A stretch of 64,000 nt of DNA from Liolophura sinensis (Eukaryota; Mollusca; Polyplacophora; Chitonida; Chitonidae). A program made the translations under genes and the position numbers. A model generated the notes under the pieces. The model saw only the letters and a list, made by a program, of their open reading frames with translations. It did not search any database and had not been told where the DNA came from. The stretch spans positions 66,815,249 to 66,879,248 of the forward strand of contig NC_088295.1 in NCBI RefSeq assembly GCF_032854445.1. Direction: 5' to 3'. Below are positions 34,301 through 45,780 of this stretch, in pieces. How positions within the stretch are numbered: the stretch's first letter is position 1; every line of letters starts with the position of its first letter.

Positions 34301-35311
34301 AACCAATTTGACATGATTAATGGTTAACGATTATGCTTATCAAAAGCACAAAGGATGCCTCATAAATCTAAATATATAATAACACTGGAGTTTACGAAAA
34401 AGAGTCGGTTTTGTTACCGCGGTAGAAATGTTGGTAGATTATTCACATTGCATATACCCCTCTGCAGTGAATCTGATTGAGCAGCCTTTACGTAATAACC
34501 TTGAGTATAGTCGAGGACCTATTCATCACTCTTGGTGAACAAAATAACAGTTTATCAATTTGGAAGAATCTTGTTAGCAAAGGTTGGACCTTCACAAAGA
34601 TTCCACGCTCCGTGAAGGGCCTCTCGACAATACAAAATCACACTCAGCAGGCCTTATTTGGAAAAAAATATCACATTCTATCAAGGTGCCATTTCCGACT
34701 GCTGCTTGTCAAAATATTAAAAAATCCATTTAACAACTTCAAATCTAAATTACTTTTTCCATCCCAATGCAGAATTGTGCAATTATGTGTCAAGTATGCT
34801 TTTGACACTAATCAATATTTACGATGAAGGTGTTAGTCTTTGTCTTAAACAGTTCTGACATTATATCCTTGATTTTCTCTTTCTTTGTACTACTTAATAC
34901 CTCCAAGATATGAGTCGTCTGAGTTGTTCTCGCTAATACTTCCTGATGGGAAAAATACTTCAGTATACAATATACGGACAGTGATGTATAAGTAATTTTT
35001 CTTAATATATTTTATTCAGAATGCAGAAAATATTATCATGCATCGGCCACTATTAATGATAAATTATGAATTGTTGAGCTCAGAGGAACAGTGCCTTTCT
35101 CTGGATTTACTTTCCCAGTAATCTGATGTTGTAAGATATTTAAAAAGTGATGCCCTTGGTATATGGGTTTTCTCTATCTTTAGTTTAGGAAGCAAATTGA
35201 TGTCGGTAGTTGACATATCTGGTTCGGAAAAAAACTGACGGCTTTAATTTCCGGAAGGATTGATTTTGCCTCTTGCTTCAAATATATATACGTTTGTAAG
35301 ATATGGGACGG

Positions 35312-35347
<36 letters not shown>
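35312..35347. repeat. (TA)n microsatellite
   Basis: About 16 TA units. Confidence 0.97.
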
Positions 35348-35350
<3 letters not shown>

Positions 35351-36395
35351 ATTTCATTGAATAAATTTAAATTGTTAGACGGTGTTATAATTGTCCCAGT
35401 ATTTTTTACTTCCTTGTCCCACCGTATAATACGGTAGACCAAGAGAATACTATGAGACGGTTGAGTTAATCGTGTAAAAGAAATGAAACGAGAGAAAAAC
35501 ATCAAACAAAAAGCAGAAAGTCATTCTTTAACAGAAAATCTCCTATTATAGTCATAAAACAAACGCACAATAGACTTACTACATGGTTGGTGTCTTTAAC
35601 CATATGTTTTGATGAGGATCGTGGGGTGAGGGGGCGGTTGATTTGTATGAATGCTATCAATAATGACGTAAAAAATGTAGCTGTTAAAACCCAGGCGACG
35701 TAACGTTAATGTACAGACTCTCACTGTAACGTCAGAAAATCGTACAAGGACTGTCAAGCTACACCCACGAACTACTCTCTAGACACTTCAGACAAGGAGG
35801 CTATCTGTTTGGCAGAAATTTCTTTAGAAAAATGGATGTGCATAAAGATTTCAGGCTGTGTCGACGGCATGTCCACAAGACGAAAAGGCACACACTGTGC
35901 ATCCAATTTGACGAGAGGTAACAGCAAACAATTTTCTGTCAGAAGTCCAATTCCGAGAGCCTTTGTAGGAATAATAATGCATCAAAGAATCTCAGCTGTA
36001 ACTTTCTTTTTCTATTTCCGTGTACATTATGCAATAACTCCTCCTTGATGCGTCGGCGCCGAAAAACCGCTTCCATCCCAAATAGCCATCCCCTTTGATC
36101 AGAAAGCCGCGGCTTTTTAATGCATTGTGAAGAACACAACAGTAGAGTTGTGAAAGAATCTGTAACGTGTGTGGCATAACCATTGTGGTATGGCCCCTGT
36201 AACAAACTGATTGTCGATGGCGTTATCGTGAAACGAACGACAGAATTAAACTGACCGTGTCTGTGGCAGTGGGAGTTTGGATCTCTAACGATGGCCATTT
36301 AGACCATTCGTCCAGTTAAATTATCAAATTTCACCGCAGAACATAAATTCCTCATTGCGAGTTTGAACGATTTGCACTATGGTTCAAAACACAAC

Positions 36396-36545
36396 ATGAA
36401 AAAACAACATGTAGTTTTCATAGTTGTTCTGTCATTCCCAGTTACATTAGGCGATAAAATGGTTTACCAGAAATATGATTACCCCAGGCAGATGAGTGTT
36501 AGTGATATTAGACAGACAACGTTGAACAGACATAGAACGAGATGA
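36396..36545 (+). CDS. Possible short secreted peptide ORF
   Basis: ATG (A at -3) starts 49 codons. The first about 19 residues (MKKQHVVFIVVLSFPVTLG) have the basic-hydrophobic-small layout of a signal peptide. The remaining 30 residues are hydrophilic, start DKMVYQKYDYPRQ and contain no cysteine. It could be a small secreted peptide or prohormone fragment, but there are no dibasic cleavage sites of the usual kind and no amidation glycine pattern. ORFs of this length are common by chance. Confidence 0.18.
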   Translation: MKKQHVVFIVVLSFPVTLGDKMVYQKYDYPRQMSVSDIRQTTLNRHRTR

Positions 36546-36789
36546 GAGGAGCATGCGAAGAAAGGTAGTCCAATCAACATTGATAATCAGAGAAATTAGC
36601 ATAAATCACTATAAGACAGCATTATGAATCACGATTTACTAGGTTTGGAACGCGCTTGATTCATTATATAACATGAGTTCATTTAAATTAGACTGAATAT
36701 TCTGTGTTTCTTATCAATCCAAATCTTTGGGTGTTTTCAAAGCAGGGCGTCTAAAATGGTTCTCATTATTCAAACCCTGCCTTGAAAGC

Positions 36790-36860
36790 ATTCTGGTAAT
36801 TTGGCAGTTGTTAAAACTCCAGCTGACAAAGTGTATCCTCTTGATGAGTTCGTCAAGCAT
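36790..36860 (-). repeat. DR8 copy 2
   Basis: Plus strand: TAATTTGGCAGTTGTTAAAA, CTCCAGCTGACAAAGTG, GTTCGTCAAGC; reverse of DR8. Confidence 0.42.
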
Positions 36861-37304
36861 CTTCCGATACTGCTCCATAACCAGAACTAATACTTAGCCC
36901 CACATTCCTCGGCTTGTTTATGAACGAAATAAAAAGTCAAATCATGTGCAGGAATACTAAACAATCTTGCACAATTTAATTCTATCAAATCTTTCGCCGG
37001 ATTCCTCTTTTTATCCGATATGAAGATGGATGACGGCTTTAAAGATACTACAGAAGATATTAGCTGTATTCTAATAGCGAATTCTTACAATACATTCCGG
37101 TTGATTGATGTACTTTTATTGAACATGGATGAAAGAGACGCCTGCATGCTTGTCAAAATTTCTGTTCCACGCAAACTTTGGTTTTTGTTTTTATTAGTTA
37201 TTCAGCCCTGTTCCCATCATGTCACAATGTCCTGTCCTTTTTAGGAGATCGTTTTTAACAGGTTTGTTGTATTGTTTTGAACAGCAAATTTTTTTTAAGT
37301 TTAC

Positions 37305-37395
37305 ACTTCACCCTGTTCAGATGGGGATTGAACCCGGGTTTTCTGATCGAGAGGCAGACGCTCTCACCACTCGTCTATCACAGTACGTACAATCT
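37305..37395 (-). mobile_element. tRNA-like SINE head (minus strand)
   Basis: The minus strand reads GATAGACGAGTGGTGAGAGC (A-box-like) and, about 40 bases on, CCCGGGTTCAATCCCC (B box). Acceptor-stem pairing is poor and the anticodon loop would be 9 nt, which argues for a tRNA-derived SINE or pseudogene rather than a tRNA gene. Confidence 0.5.
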
Positions 37396-38261
37396 GGTTG
37401 TGACAGTGACATTCCATTCTTTCAATTACCTCCAAATCTGACCAAAAAAATTAATGTTTAGATTTATGGCTGTTTCTAAAACATTAGGAAAGATTTATCC
37501 ATATTTGTCCTAAGTATATTTCGGCAATCCTTCAGTGTTCTGGTGTAGAAAATAGGATAGAAGAAAAATTATATTCTGGGCTAATATGTTTGAAGGATAA
37601 ATCAAAGAGAGGCATTCGGCGTCGTGAAAAAAATATGTTTCCAAAGACAAATTGCTTCACAGGGACAACGCAAGAGTTAAATACATCACTGGTGTGATAA
37701 ATTTTGCGCCGAGCCCGCTTCTTTCCCAAAATGTAGGAACAAATTAATTCTAAGGAGAAATATTTGCTGTGGCTAAAATTATGGTTGTAATCCAAAAAAC
37801 GTTGATGAGCATTCTTCTCAGGAAAGGCCATTTCTACATTCTAAACACGAATACGATTCTACCTGTGTAAATGTAATGGATAAAATGTTCAGTGTTCTCA
37901 TCGATCGTTTTATGTTTATGTCTAACTAACAGAAAAACCATGGTTCTGACCCAAACACCCGTACTGTAGCTGCGAAATTTGGAATAAATCTCTGTCATTG
38001 TAAATTACATTGCCAGCTTATCTCCCATTAACTAAAAATTACGATCGTGTATTTTATTGTTCAGATCCGCATCATGCAAGCAGCTAATAACATGGTTGTT
38101 CATTGTTTTTATTTAATCTAAGGAAACAAAAATGAACTTGTCTAACAGATTTTCAGAGTAAAACATTCCATTTTCTGGGTAAGTTACAAACTAACAAGTC
38201 ACATCTGCCAAAGTGTGTATGTTGTATAGATTTATACAATTAATTCGCTTTCTGGGATCAA

Positions 38262-38495
38262 ACACGGCACAATGACCCATGAACAATGACAAAATCGGTC
38301 GCTGTGAGTTCAAGTCCAGCTCATGCCGGCTTCGTCTCCGGCCATATGTTGGAAGGTCTTTCAGCAACCTGCGGATGGTCGTGGGCTTCCCCCGGGCTCT
38401 GCCTGGTTTCCTCTCATCATAATGCTGGTCGCCATGAAATAAGTGAAGTATTCTTGAGTACAGCTTAAAACACCAATCAAATAAACAAAATAAAT
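38262..38495 (+). mobile_element. SINE-A, 5' end degraded
   Basis: B box (GAGTTCAAGTCCAGCTC), middle and tail (AAACACCAATCAAATAAAC) are clear; the first 30-40 bases of the head are unrecognisable. It lies about 250 bases downstream (minus strand) of the fucolectin-like exon. Confidence 0.88.
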
Positions 38496-38751
38496 ATTCA
38501 CTTACCGGCTTCACGCAGCTGAAATATTGTGGAGTGCACGTAACGCACCAATTAAAAACATAAATTTTTGTTCTCAGATATTTAGGCACATTAAGCTAGA
38601 GCTAGTTTCATATAATTCCGGCAATGTGGATAAAACTAAGTAGAACACCGAGCTGAAAAGCTTTGAATGCCATAATGTTCTTGTCTTAACAGGTACATGT
38701 AGATTGGATAAGCCACTCAACGGATAATTGTATAAAAGGTTCATTGTTTAC

Positions 38752-38971
38752 CTCTTACTCAAATTATACTGAACAATTTCCTCTGTGCAATTTACAACCA
38801 GAAACAGTTTCAGGCGTTGACTCCAGTCTCCGACGATATATCTGCCAAACAGCTGTTTGTTGAAGGTAATTATGCTTTCCACATTAACAGCATAGGGTTT
38901 TGTGAATTGACACTTTGGGTTGTTTACAATCTGTGGATGATATGTTTTTGTAAGCGTCACACCAATTCCCA
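38752..38971 (-). CDS. Exon or gene fragment resembling the C-terminal half of a fucolectin / F5/8-type-C domain
   Basis: The minus strand is open for about 73 codons and ends AAG AG|gtaaac, a plausible phase-2 donor. Landmarks in order are VGIGVTLT, NNPKC about 12 residues later, a TFN position where the family usually has a Cys, LFGRYI, then L-K-L-F-L-V-V-N-C. From memory, tachylectin-4/fucolectin-type lectin domains show VRxG...NPxC...C...GRYV...LTLCEVEV with matching spacing. These domains bind fucose-like glycans and are usually secreted or lie in multidomain receptors. Here the Cys before GRYI is missing and the final strand is altered. In-frame upstream sequence hits TGA just before VGIG, so it needs an acceptor (AG at 38972-38973, weak) or is a pseudogene. 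The first half of the domain is not visible nearby. Homology is inferred by eye. Confidence 0.42.
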
Positions 38972-38999
38972 CTTGTCAAATACTGCATTTGTGTTCTAC

Positions 39000-40140
39000 T
39001 GCTTTGTAGTGACTAATGCCAGAGCAATTATTGTCAAATCTAATATTATAAAACTTTTTTTAAAAAGTGAAGTGTTTAACTGAAACATGAAACATTTGGA
39101 AGACGTGAAAATGTCTTTATGAATATTTAAAGGATAAAACTCAAGGTATATGTATAAATTACATTCTTTAAAATATTGAATCCCAGGAGATATCAACGCG
39201 TAGGCCTTACGTTGCAAAACAGCTTTTCAGATGATGCTACAAATGGACAAAGTTTGAAGAAAAAACGAAGATGAAAAATATCGTTATACATGTGAACATT
39301 TTGCCAATAACATTTAAAACATATCTTTGCCATCGAGTTCGATCAGGTACAGCACTGAAAAAATCCGGTCCCTTGGGATGTTTTTTTTTTTTAAACTTGA
39401 GCAAAAATATAATAGCTTTTATAGAAAAGGAAATAACAGCGTGGGTTTGTTCTTTGTATAGCCAGCGATTGTCAGGCGTATACTTGTACTTGAAAAAAGT
39501 ACGAAAGGTAACAAATTGTCGCTTTCTAATTTCCAAGATTATAACTTTATAAAATTTGTCGCGACTTTCCCCAATTGTGTTCTGTAAAAGGGCCAATAAT
39601 CCTCCACAAATGATCAGGTGTGCATGGCATAACGTTTCATGTACCAGAAGTTTAATATTAATACCAGACTTACCCATCCGAAATCTCTTCCAAATATTTT
39701 AATGTCCCACAAATCATTAACACGGCGAATTTCATAAACATCACCTGTCAAAGACTAGCCTGTTGTGAACTTATATGATTGCTAAGCACTAAAATATCCC
39801 TGTCACATTCCAAATTAGGGATATTCCGAGCGCTGGTGAACCGGAAAATTTGATGATACATCGGCTATATTATTTTTTGCTCGTATATAAACAGAAAATA
39901 CGACTTGGAGACATCTGGGAGGCATCTGTTGATTATTCCCTGAGTCAGTGGCTTACCGCCAATGTCCCTGGAGCTTGACGTGTTGATCCCCTCAATAGTT
40001 ATCATCCACACAAATTCAATTGGTGCCGAAGTTAAAACAGGTGCAATTGCATCAGGATTGTATGTTAGGGTCGCTGTTTACGAGGAGTCGATACATTATG
40101 CTTATAAAAGTAAATGTCTGTCATGGGACGTAACATAGCT
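39000..40140. other. No supported gene
   Basis: A 146-codon minus-strand frame (39237-39677) is AT-biased with a Lys run from a poly-T tract; judged chance. TATATAAAC at about 39885 is an isolated TATA-like motif. Confidence 0.45.
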
Positions 40141-40272
40141 GATTTATTTATTTACGTTCCCACGTAGGACCGGAGGGGAAGCCAGCATGAGCTGGACTTG
40201 AAGCGTCAGCGACCGTATTTGTGAGAGGCTCCTGGGTCATAACGCTGCACTAGCATGTTAACCACTAGACCC
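40141..40272 (-). mobile_element. SINE-A, tail joined to head (conserved middle deleted)
   Basis: TTTATTTATTTACGTTCCCA runs straight into the inverted head (AGCCAGCATGAGCTGGACTT ... AACCACTAGACCCC). The whole GTGGGTTTCC...GTAAAACAC domain is missing. A C-rich simple repeat follows. Confidence 0.85.
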
Positions 40273-40310
40273 CACCCCCACCCCCACCACCCCATCACCC
40301 CCAACACCAA
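40262..40310. repeat. C-rich simple repeat
   Basis: (CCCCA)n-like low complexity directly after the SINE-A head at 40141-40272. Confidence 0.85.
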
Positions 40311-40704
40311 TATTGTAGCTGATTTACAGACAGATACAAATTCAGCCTATAGCATTAGTGCGTTAAAGACTAATATACACCTGCACGTGGAAAGATCAAT
40401 ACTGCAGTTTTGCGAAGCCATGTTAAAAAGGAAAGATTCCATTTGGAATGGATATTAAAACCCTCTGAGCAGATTAAGCCATTTAATTACTTAGGTAATC
40501 ATTTACGTGCAGGCAGTTCGTGATAACCTTATTACCAATTATATCGAGCAAATATAGAATATGTGCCTAATGTGAATGCACAGTTACCATCGCCTAACAA
40601 GGAGTAGGAACATTCTTCTGCATCCTGACAGTGAGCTGCAAGCCAGAAATACACAAAATTTTAAATGTTTAAGACTTATCCCACCTGTAGTTCATTTATG
40701 TTTT

Positions 40705-40872
40705 TATTGACTTATTTATTTATTCATTTGCTTCTTTATTTTCGGTGCTGTGTTGTGTTGTAAACACCTTTCAGTCGCCATTGACCCAAGAACCTTAGCA
40801 GTTCGGGACCTGGGATTTAACCCACACCTTGCGTTCCAGCGGCTGGGCGTATCACATGTTATATCAGATCCT
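40705..40872 (-). mobile_element. tRNA-related SINE with AATAAA-type tail
   Basis: The minus strand carries a B-box-like GTGGGTTAAATCCCAGG near its start and ends in AATGAATAAATAAATAAG. Size and layout fit a third SINE type; no second copy is in the window. Confidence 0.35.
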
Positions 40873-41072
40873 AGTTTCACTCAGTGGCATATTTCTTGTC
40901 CTCCATTACTGTCTTGTTCCTTTACAGCCTGTGTGTTCACGCGTTTCCAGAGTTAAACGGAAAATACCTGACATTGACAACATTCAAACAGCATGTTAAA
41001 TAAACCGTTCCAAAATACTATTACATTAACCGTTTGTCAATATCTGCATAGACTGAAACAAGCACCATCTCC

Positions 41073-41195
41073 AGGCGTACATTGGGATATCTTGCAGGAA
41101 CATGCAGATGGTTGTGGGCTTTCCCCGTGCTCTACCCGGCTTCCTCCACCATGATGCTGGCCGTAAGACACCAAATCTATAAATAAATGTTTAAA
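41073..41195 (+). mobile_element. SINE-A, partial
   Basis: GGGATATCTTGCAGGAACAT, GATGGTTGTGGGCTTTCCCC and CACCATGATGCTGGCC are retained; the tail is deleted down to ACACCAAATC(TATAAA). Confidence 0.75.
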
Positions 41196-42194
41196 CAACT
41201 ATAGCTGTGAATGCCACTTTGCTAAGTGTAGACATCTGCGCTGTTACAATGAAAGAACAACAAAATTAATCTTCTACAACATCGATATCACGGCCTGTGT
41301 ATCTGAATGAGAAAACCAGTTTGCAAAAAAATGGATTATATTAATCAATCCGAATTTAAATTTAATCACTGAAAACAATACGTCTTAATCGTCACAATAT
41401 GAAAGGGTAACACTTAATGCGGACATCATGTTTGAAATAAGGACATAAATCAAGCTAACGCTGAAATTTCAGAGCAAAATTTATGATCAAGTTTATAGTC
41501 AGGTATTTATCATGGTTGCGATGATAAATGTGGCGTTGGTTACCGGCTGAGGGAATCAGAGGAAGCATCGGTCAACGGCCGCAGACTACAGCGTCGCCTT
41601 TTGACTACACTGCTTTGAATATTAATGCAGTTATGCCTTCAGAATATATTGAAATAAACGCCTTGCAAAAATGCGAAAAGGTTGAAGAATTACAGTATGT
41701 CTTTACAGAGCACTAAGATTATGAGCTGATTTAGAAACGTGTGTTATCGTGTTTCAGACAATGAACCCTGCTTAAGATTTTGTGCACAGGAGAAATATCT
41801 GGTATGACAGCGCTAGACCTCCTGTGGTACAATGCGACACCAGAGAACATTGTGGGAGTAGTTCGGTTAACCAATACAATAACGCATTCTTGAATGTGCC
41901 GTTATATTAGAAGTCGTCCACGAAATACGGTGCTGATAAACACTCGTCGTTCCAAGAAGCAAAAACACATATAATCCTATTCCAAACAATATGCAAAGTA
42001 CGACTTTGCGTTCCACAGCATATGTTTGTAACTCACTATGAACATACAATTCCAGATTTTGTTTTACTCGAATGCACTCAGTATGCCATTGCCAGTGAGT
42101 TTTTCTGTTCTGTTCTCTAGCATGACAATTTTCGTCAACGTCCGTCTATTGAGGTATCACCTTTAGCGGTGTGCACCTCAAAATGTGTTGTTGA

Positions 42195-42328
42195 CCGCTT
42201 CGGTGTTCTAATGGTCAGAGCGTCCGCATCAAGAATATTTTAGTTATACGACGGTGGCCAGCATTATGGTGGGAGGAAACCGGTCAGAGCCCAGGGGAGA
42301 CCCACAACCATCTGCAGTGGTTGGCCCA
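42195..42328 (-). mobile_element. SINE-A fragment abutting a different tRNA-like head
   Basis: CAAGAATATTTTAGTTATAC through CCATCTGCAGTGG is inverted SINE-A. The preceding plus-strand bases (TTCTAATGGTCAGAGCGTCC) look like the 5' half of another tRNA-derived head in the opposite sense, so the junction is a rearrangement. Confidence 0.65.
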
Positions 42329-42506
42329 TTGCAATGTCTCAGTATAATGCTATTGGTTGGGTGTCATCTCGTGGTCATATGACCAAATTGAGTCTTTTCG
42401 AGGTCCCATAAATACACATAGACAGCTGTGGTGTATATGACTTGACCAGCCTGTTTACGCATTTAGTTTTAAACAGGTATCTGGTAGTAGACCTGTGCAT
42501 GCCTTC

Positions 42507-42712
42507 ATTTTATTTATTTATTTGATTGGTGTTTTACGCCATACTCAAGAATATTTCCCTTATACGACGGCGGCAAGCATTATAGTGAGAGGGTTGCTGC
42601 CAAACCTTCCCACTTACGGCCGGAGTGGAAGCCAGCCTGAGCCGGACTTGAACTCACCGCAAACGCATTGGTCAGAGGCTTCTGGGTCATTACGCTGCGC
42701 TAGCGTGCATGT
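42507..42712 (-). mobile_element. SINE-A, internal deletion
   Basis: Inverted (AAAT)n tail, GTTTTACGCCATACTCAAGA, then a jump from AGTGAGAGG to GTTGCTGCCAAACCTTCC, and a complete head to GCTAGCGTGCATG. Confidence 0.88.
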
Positions 42713-43274
42713 CTTCACGTTGCTCGTCCGTTCCTGATGTGTGAGGGCTAAGCGGAATTTTTTCATAAAACAACATCTCTGGGATGTAGTAAAACCGACA
42801 CATAATAACAAATAGTATATAGACGTGTGGATGGCCTATTAACTCGTGTACACTGTCCATGTTCGATTACAACTGTTAAACCGTACAGTACAATTGTATC
42901 TATGACTAGACAAATAGAGGGTCAATTACATTCCATTACTTCTTCAGATAAGGCGAAAATTAACATAATAATCTTCCCTTTAAAAGGTGTTTATGATTAC
43001 CCAAACCCTGCATCAACAATTAGAGAGATAAAACTAGGACTAGAAGCGAGGGGTGGGAAGGAGAGTTTACATCGTCTTGAATGCGTAGGAAAATATAACC
43101 CGACACTGATGTTCTCGTTTACAATATCTCTCTGGAAAACTCAAATTGTTCTTTTTGCAAATGCGTGTTGTTTGCTAAACAGCCCTGTTATGAGGTGGTT
43201 ATTTGGATGAATGGAAAATTTGTATTTCATAAGCAGATCATTGGCATGTCATCAAGAAATACAGTGAGCTCAAT

Positions 43275-43465
43275 ACAAATAGGGCCTCTTGTCAGTTTAG
43301 CTCTGGGTTTTTTTCCAACTATTCATGTAAATGCTTAATTAGTAGCCAATTACTCGACCCATAGCACCATGGATTGAGCAAAATTAGGTAAAAAAATATG
43401 CAGTGATGTTAATTGCAATATATAAGATGCCACTTGTCAAGAATTACTCAAAATGTTGTATTGAC
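43275..43465 (+). mobile_element. DR2 copy D, 5'-truncated
   Basis: Lacks the AGCGACGACAG start; begins GGGCCTCTTGTCAGTTTAGC and runs collinear with copy C to ACTCAAAATGTTGTATTGAC. Confidence 0.65.
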
Positions 43466-45204
43466 AAACCCCTGCAAGACACAACTGAACAAAGCAAAAC
43501 TTCGCCTTTACGCATGTCATTCAGTGCAATACGCTATCGAAATGTTAATTCCCGTTAGAGATATGACGTTGGATATGTGATCTAAACCTAGTTTAGGTTA
43601 CAACCCTGGAGTGTAGTTATGACCATGATCAGTGCGAACCAATGATCACAGCTACGATGATAAATGTGTTGTTGACATCGCCCAATATCGAGGGAAACAA
43701 TGTTGGCGAGATAACGCTTTAACACTTATATGTTCCGGTACACAATATGTTAAGGGTGCAGTTAGCGACTATAAAACCTTTTCTATCACTTTCACTTTCA
43801 GTGTCGACCTACCATTTCCAGTGATTTAAAAGCTTTGGTTAAGTCATACAGATCGGTTTACAGTATTTAGTGGTGGACAATTATTTCTGCCTTCCCGGCT
43901 GGATTTGTTTATACTCATGTTAAGGGTGTTCACTTTAGAGCCTTTCCAGTCAAACTTGTTGCCTTTAGCTGTCATAAGTTGTCCGCTTAAAATGGAAGGA
44001 GATAAAGTGGAATATTTCAGTGACCACAATGTGGACTACTTTGGCCGCTCCGTCTTACATGTAGCCCACAGCTTTACAATACTCTCCGTCACCATTCAGT
44101 CAAAGAAATGTACTTTGGACTCCAACAAAAGTACTTACCTCTCGATCTCCAGGACATGAGGTTCGGCTATAAACATAGCCTTGGAGAGGGAATTTGTTGA
44201 CAATATAAACGATCGACGACACTTGTGCGGCCGTTTGCACAGTATAACGTTCCTTGGGGACCACGTAATACTATGTCTTTTAACATACTTCTACAGTAAT
44301 GACAACTGTCTTTCTAAGATAATGAAAGAAAACCTTCATTCACCCATTGATTCATTGGTGTAGGCTATAAGAAAAGGCATCGAATAATTTAACCGTAATT
44401 ATTTCCAAAGAGGTGTGAAACTAACAGAACTAAACGGCCACAGCCATTTTGTCCTGATGTGCTTCGTAATTCTATAAATCAACTTTTAATCCTGGAATTC
44501 TTACGTGACCATGTCGCGTCATGCGTGCTCCATGCTCATATATGGTAGAAAGACAAAACTGATTTCGGTTGACGTCGGTGAAAACAGCTGTTTTCTCGGG
44601 GTTATAGAAATAAATCGCGTCTGATTGGTTAAAATTGATAATATGTTGGCGCCTTCTATTTTCTTAATGTTTGTGAATTTGTTTACATTGAACTGCGATA
44701 TCTATGTTCATTACAAAAATGAAAAGGTGTGCTTTTCAACTTGTTATGGGATAGACAGTAGTACTCATGTGCTACTACCAGCTTGCCACTTGCTTGAGGG
44801 GCTTAGCATTGTTACTCCGACAGGGGCGATTTGTGATACGTCTACCGTTTTGGGGCGTAAAAAGTAAACATTCTTCTACAAAGATAACTACAAGGCCTGT
44901 CTTCCTCGATGAATGGAAAGTCTCAATATAAGAAATGTGTTCAAATGTGTGCTTTTCACGCACTAGATCGCTCATTGGAATTCTAGCCATTTGTTGCAGA
45001 GACTTCTCATTGATTTATGGTATCTATATTTGCTTTTATTTCACAAATTTAAATCATATATATTCGGAATGAACTCAGCGGTGTATAGTCCTTACTACTT
45101 CTTTTTCTTAATCAAATGCTTGAGCATTTAGGCAGTTTTCTGTCCTCGCCGTAAAACACCTTTTGCACATTAGACATATGTTAAACGACGTTTAACTGTT
45201 TTAA

Positions 45205-45420
45205 AAGTGTTCAGTGAATCTGTGATGCAACAGAACAGTTTTGTTTCTTTTTCATCTCTTTCATAAAATGTTCACTCACCCGTGAAACACAAAGTGCAAG
45301 CTACATGTATGTTAAGACATGTTTTTACTATTATGAAATGTTCAGTGAGTCTTTAATACAACTGTAGCTTTATTATATTATTATTCTTTTCCTCTCCTTT
45401 AATCAAATGTACAGTGATAA
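45205..45420. repeat. Diverged tandem duplication, about 130-bp period
   Basis: TGTTCAGTGAATCTGTGATGC...TTCATCTC at 45208 and TGTTCAGTGAGTCTTTAATAC...TTCCTCTC at 45340, each followed by an AAATGTtCA block. Confidence 0.5.
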
Positions 45421-45640
45421 CCATTTTCTTACAGCATATTACAGTGAAGCATTTTTAACGGCGATGTATTTATAACGGTATATGTGTATTTATATGATTG
45501 TAGCATATATAGATACCGATATTCTTATGTTATAAGTACTAATGTGCACGTGCCAGTGTGCGCTATGCCAAGATTTGTGTGGCATATATAGGACAGATCA
45601 TTAGTGTGCTGCTGTCTTCAGTCTGCTACTTTTATCTATG

Positions 45641-45780
45641 GGATTTATTTATTTGATTGGTGTTATACGCCGTACTCAAGAATATTTTACTTATACGACG
45701 GAGGCCAGCATCATGGTAGGAGGAATCCGGGCAGAGCCTGGGGGAAACCCACGGCCATCCGCAGGTTGCTGGTAGACTTT
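45641..45780 (-). mobile_element. SINE-A, 5'-truncated
   Basis: Inverted tail and middle well preserved (ACGCCGTACTCAAGAATATT ... GCAGGTTGCTGGTAGAC); head absent. Confidence 0.9.

Larger units (their letters stand above)
34320..38255. other. Mostly featureless; small ORFs
   Basis: A 116-codon frame (34477-34827, non-ATG start) and a minus-strand 119-codon frame (35939-36298) have no recognisable motif. The (TA)n, the peptide ORF at 36396 and a tRNA-like SINE at 37305 are listed separately. Confidence 0.45.

Noticed and set aside
33407-34314. Minus-strand ORFs up to 197 residues with WRDASYH/WRDANYH repeats
   Set aside because: Open only because the 50-bp monomer contains few stops; the frames overlap one another and follow the array.
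35939-36298. Possible Harbinger-type transposase remnant (HNALKSRGFLIKGDGYLGW in one frame, RRRRIKEELLHN in another)
   Set aside because: The match to the DDE region is vague, split between frames and lacks the expected acidic residues.
37305-37395. Functional tRNA gene
   Set aside because: A and B boxes are present but acceptor stem does not pair and the anticodon loop is too long.
38191-38589. 132-residue minus-strand ORF
   Set aside because: Most of it is inverted SINE-A. The first part (WCVTCTPQYFSCVKP before gtaagt) is tempting but has no acceptor in the right phase.
39237-39677. 146-residue minus-strand ORF
   Set aside because: Composition tracks AT-rich background and homopolymer runs; no motif.
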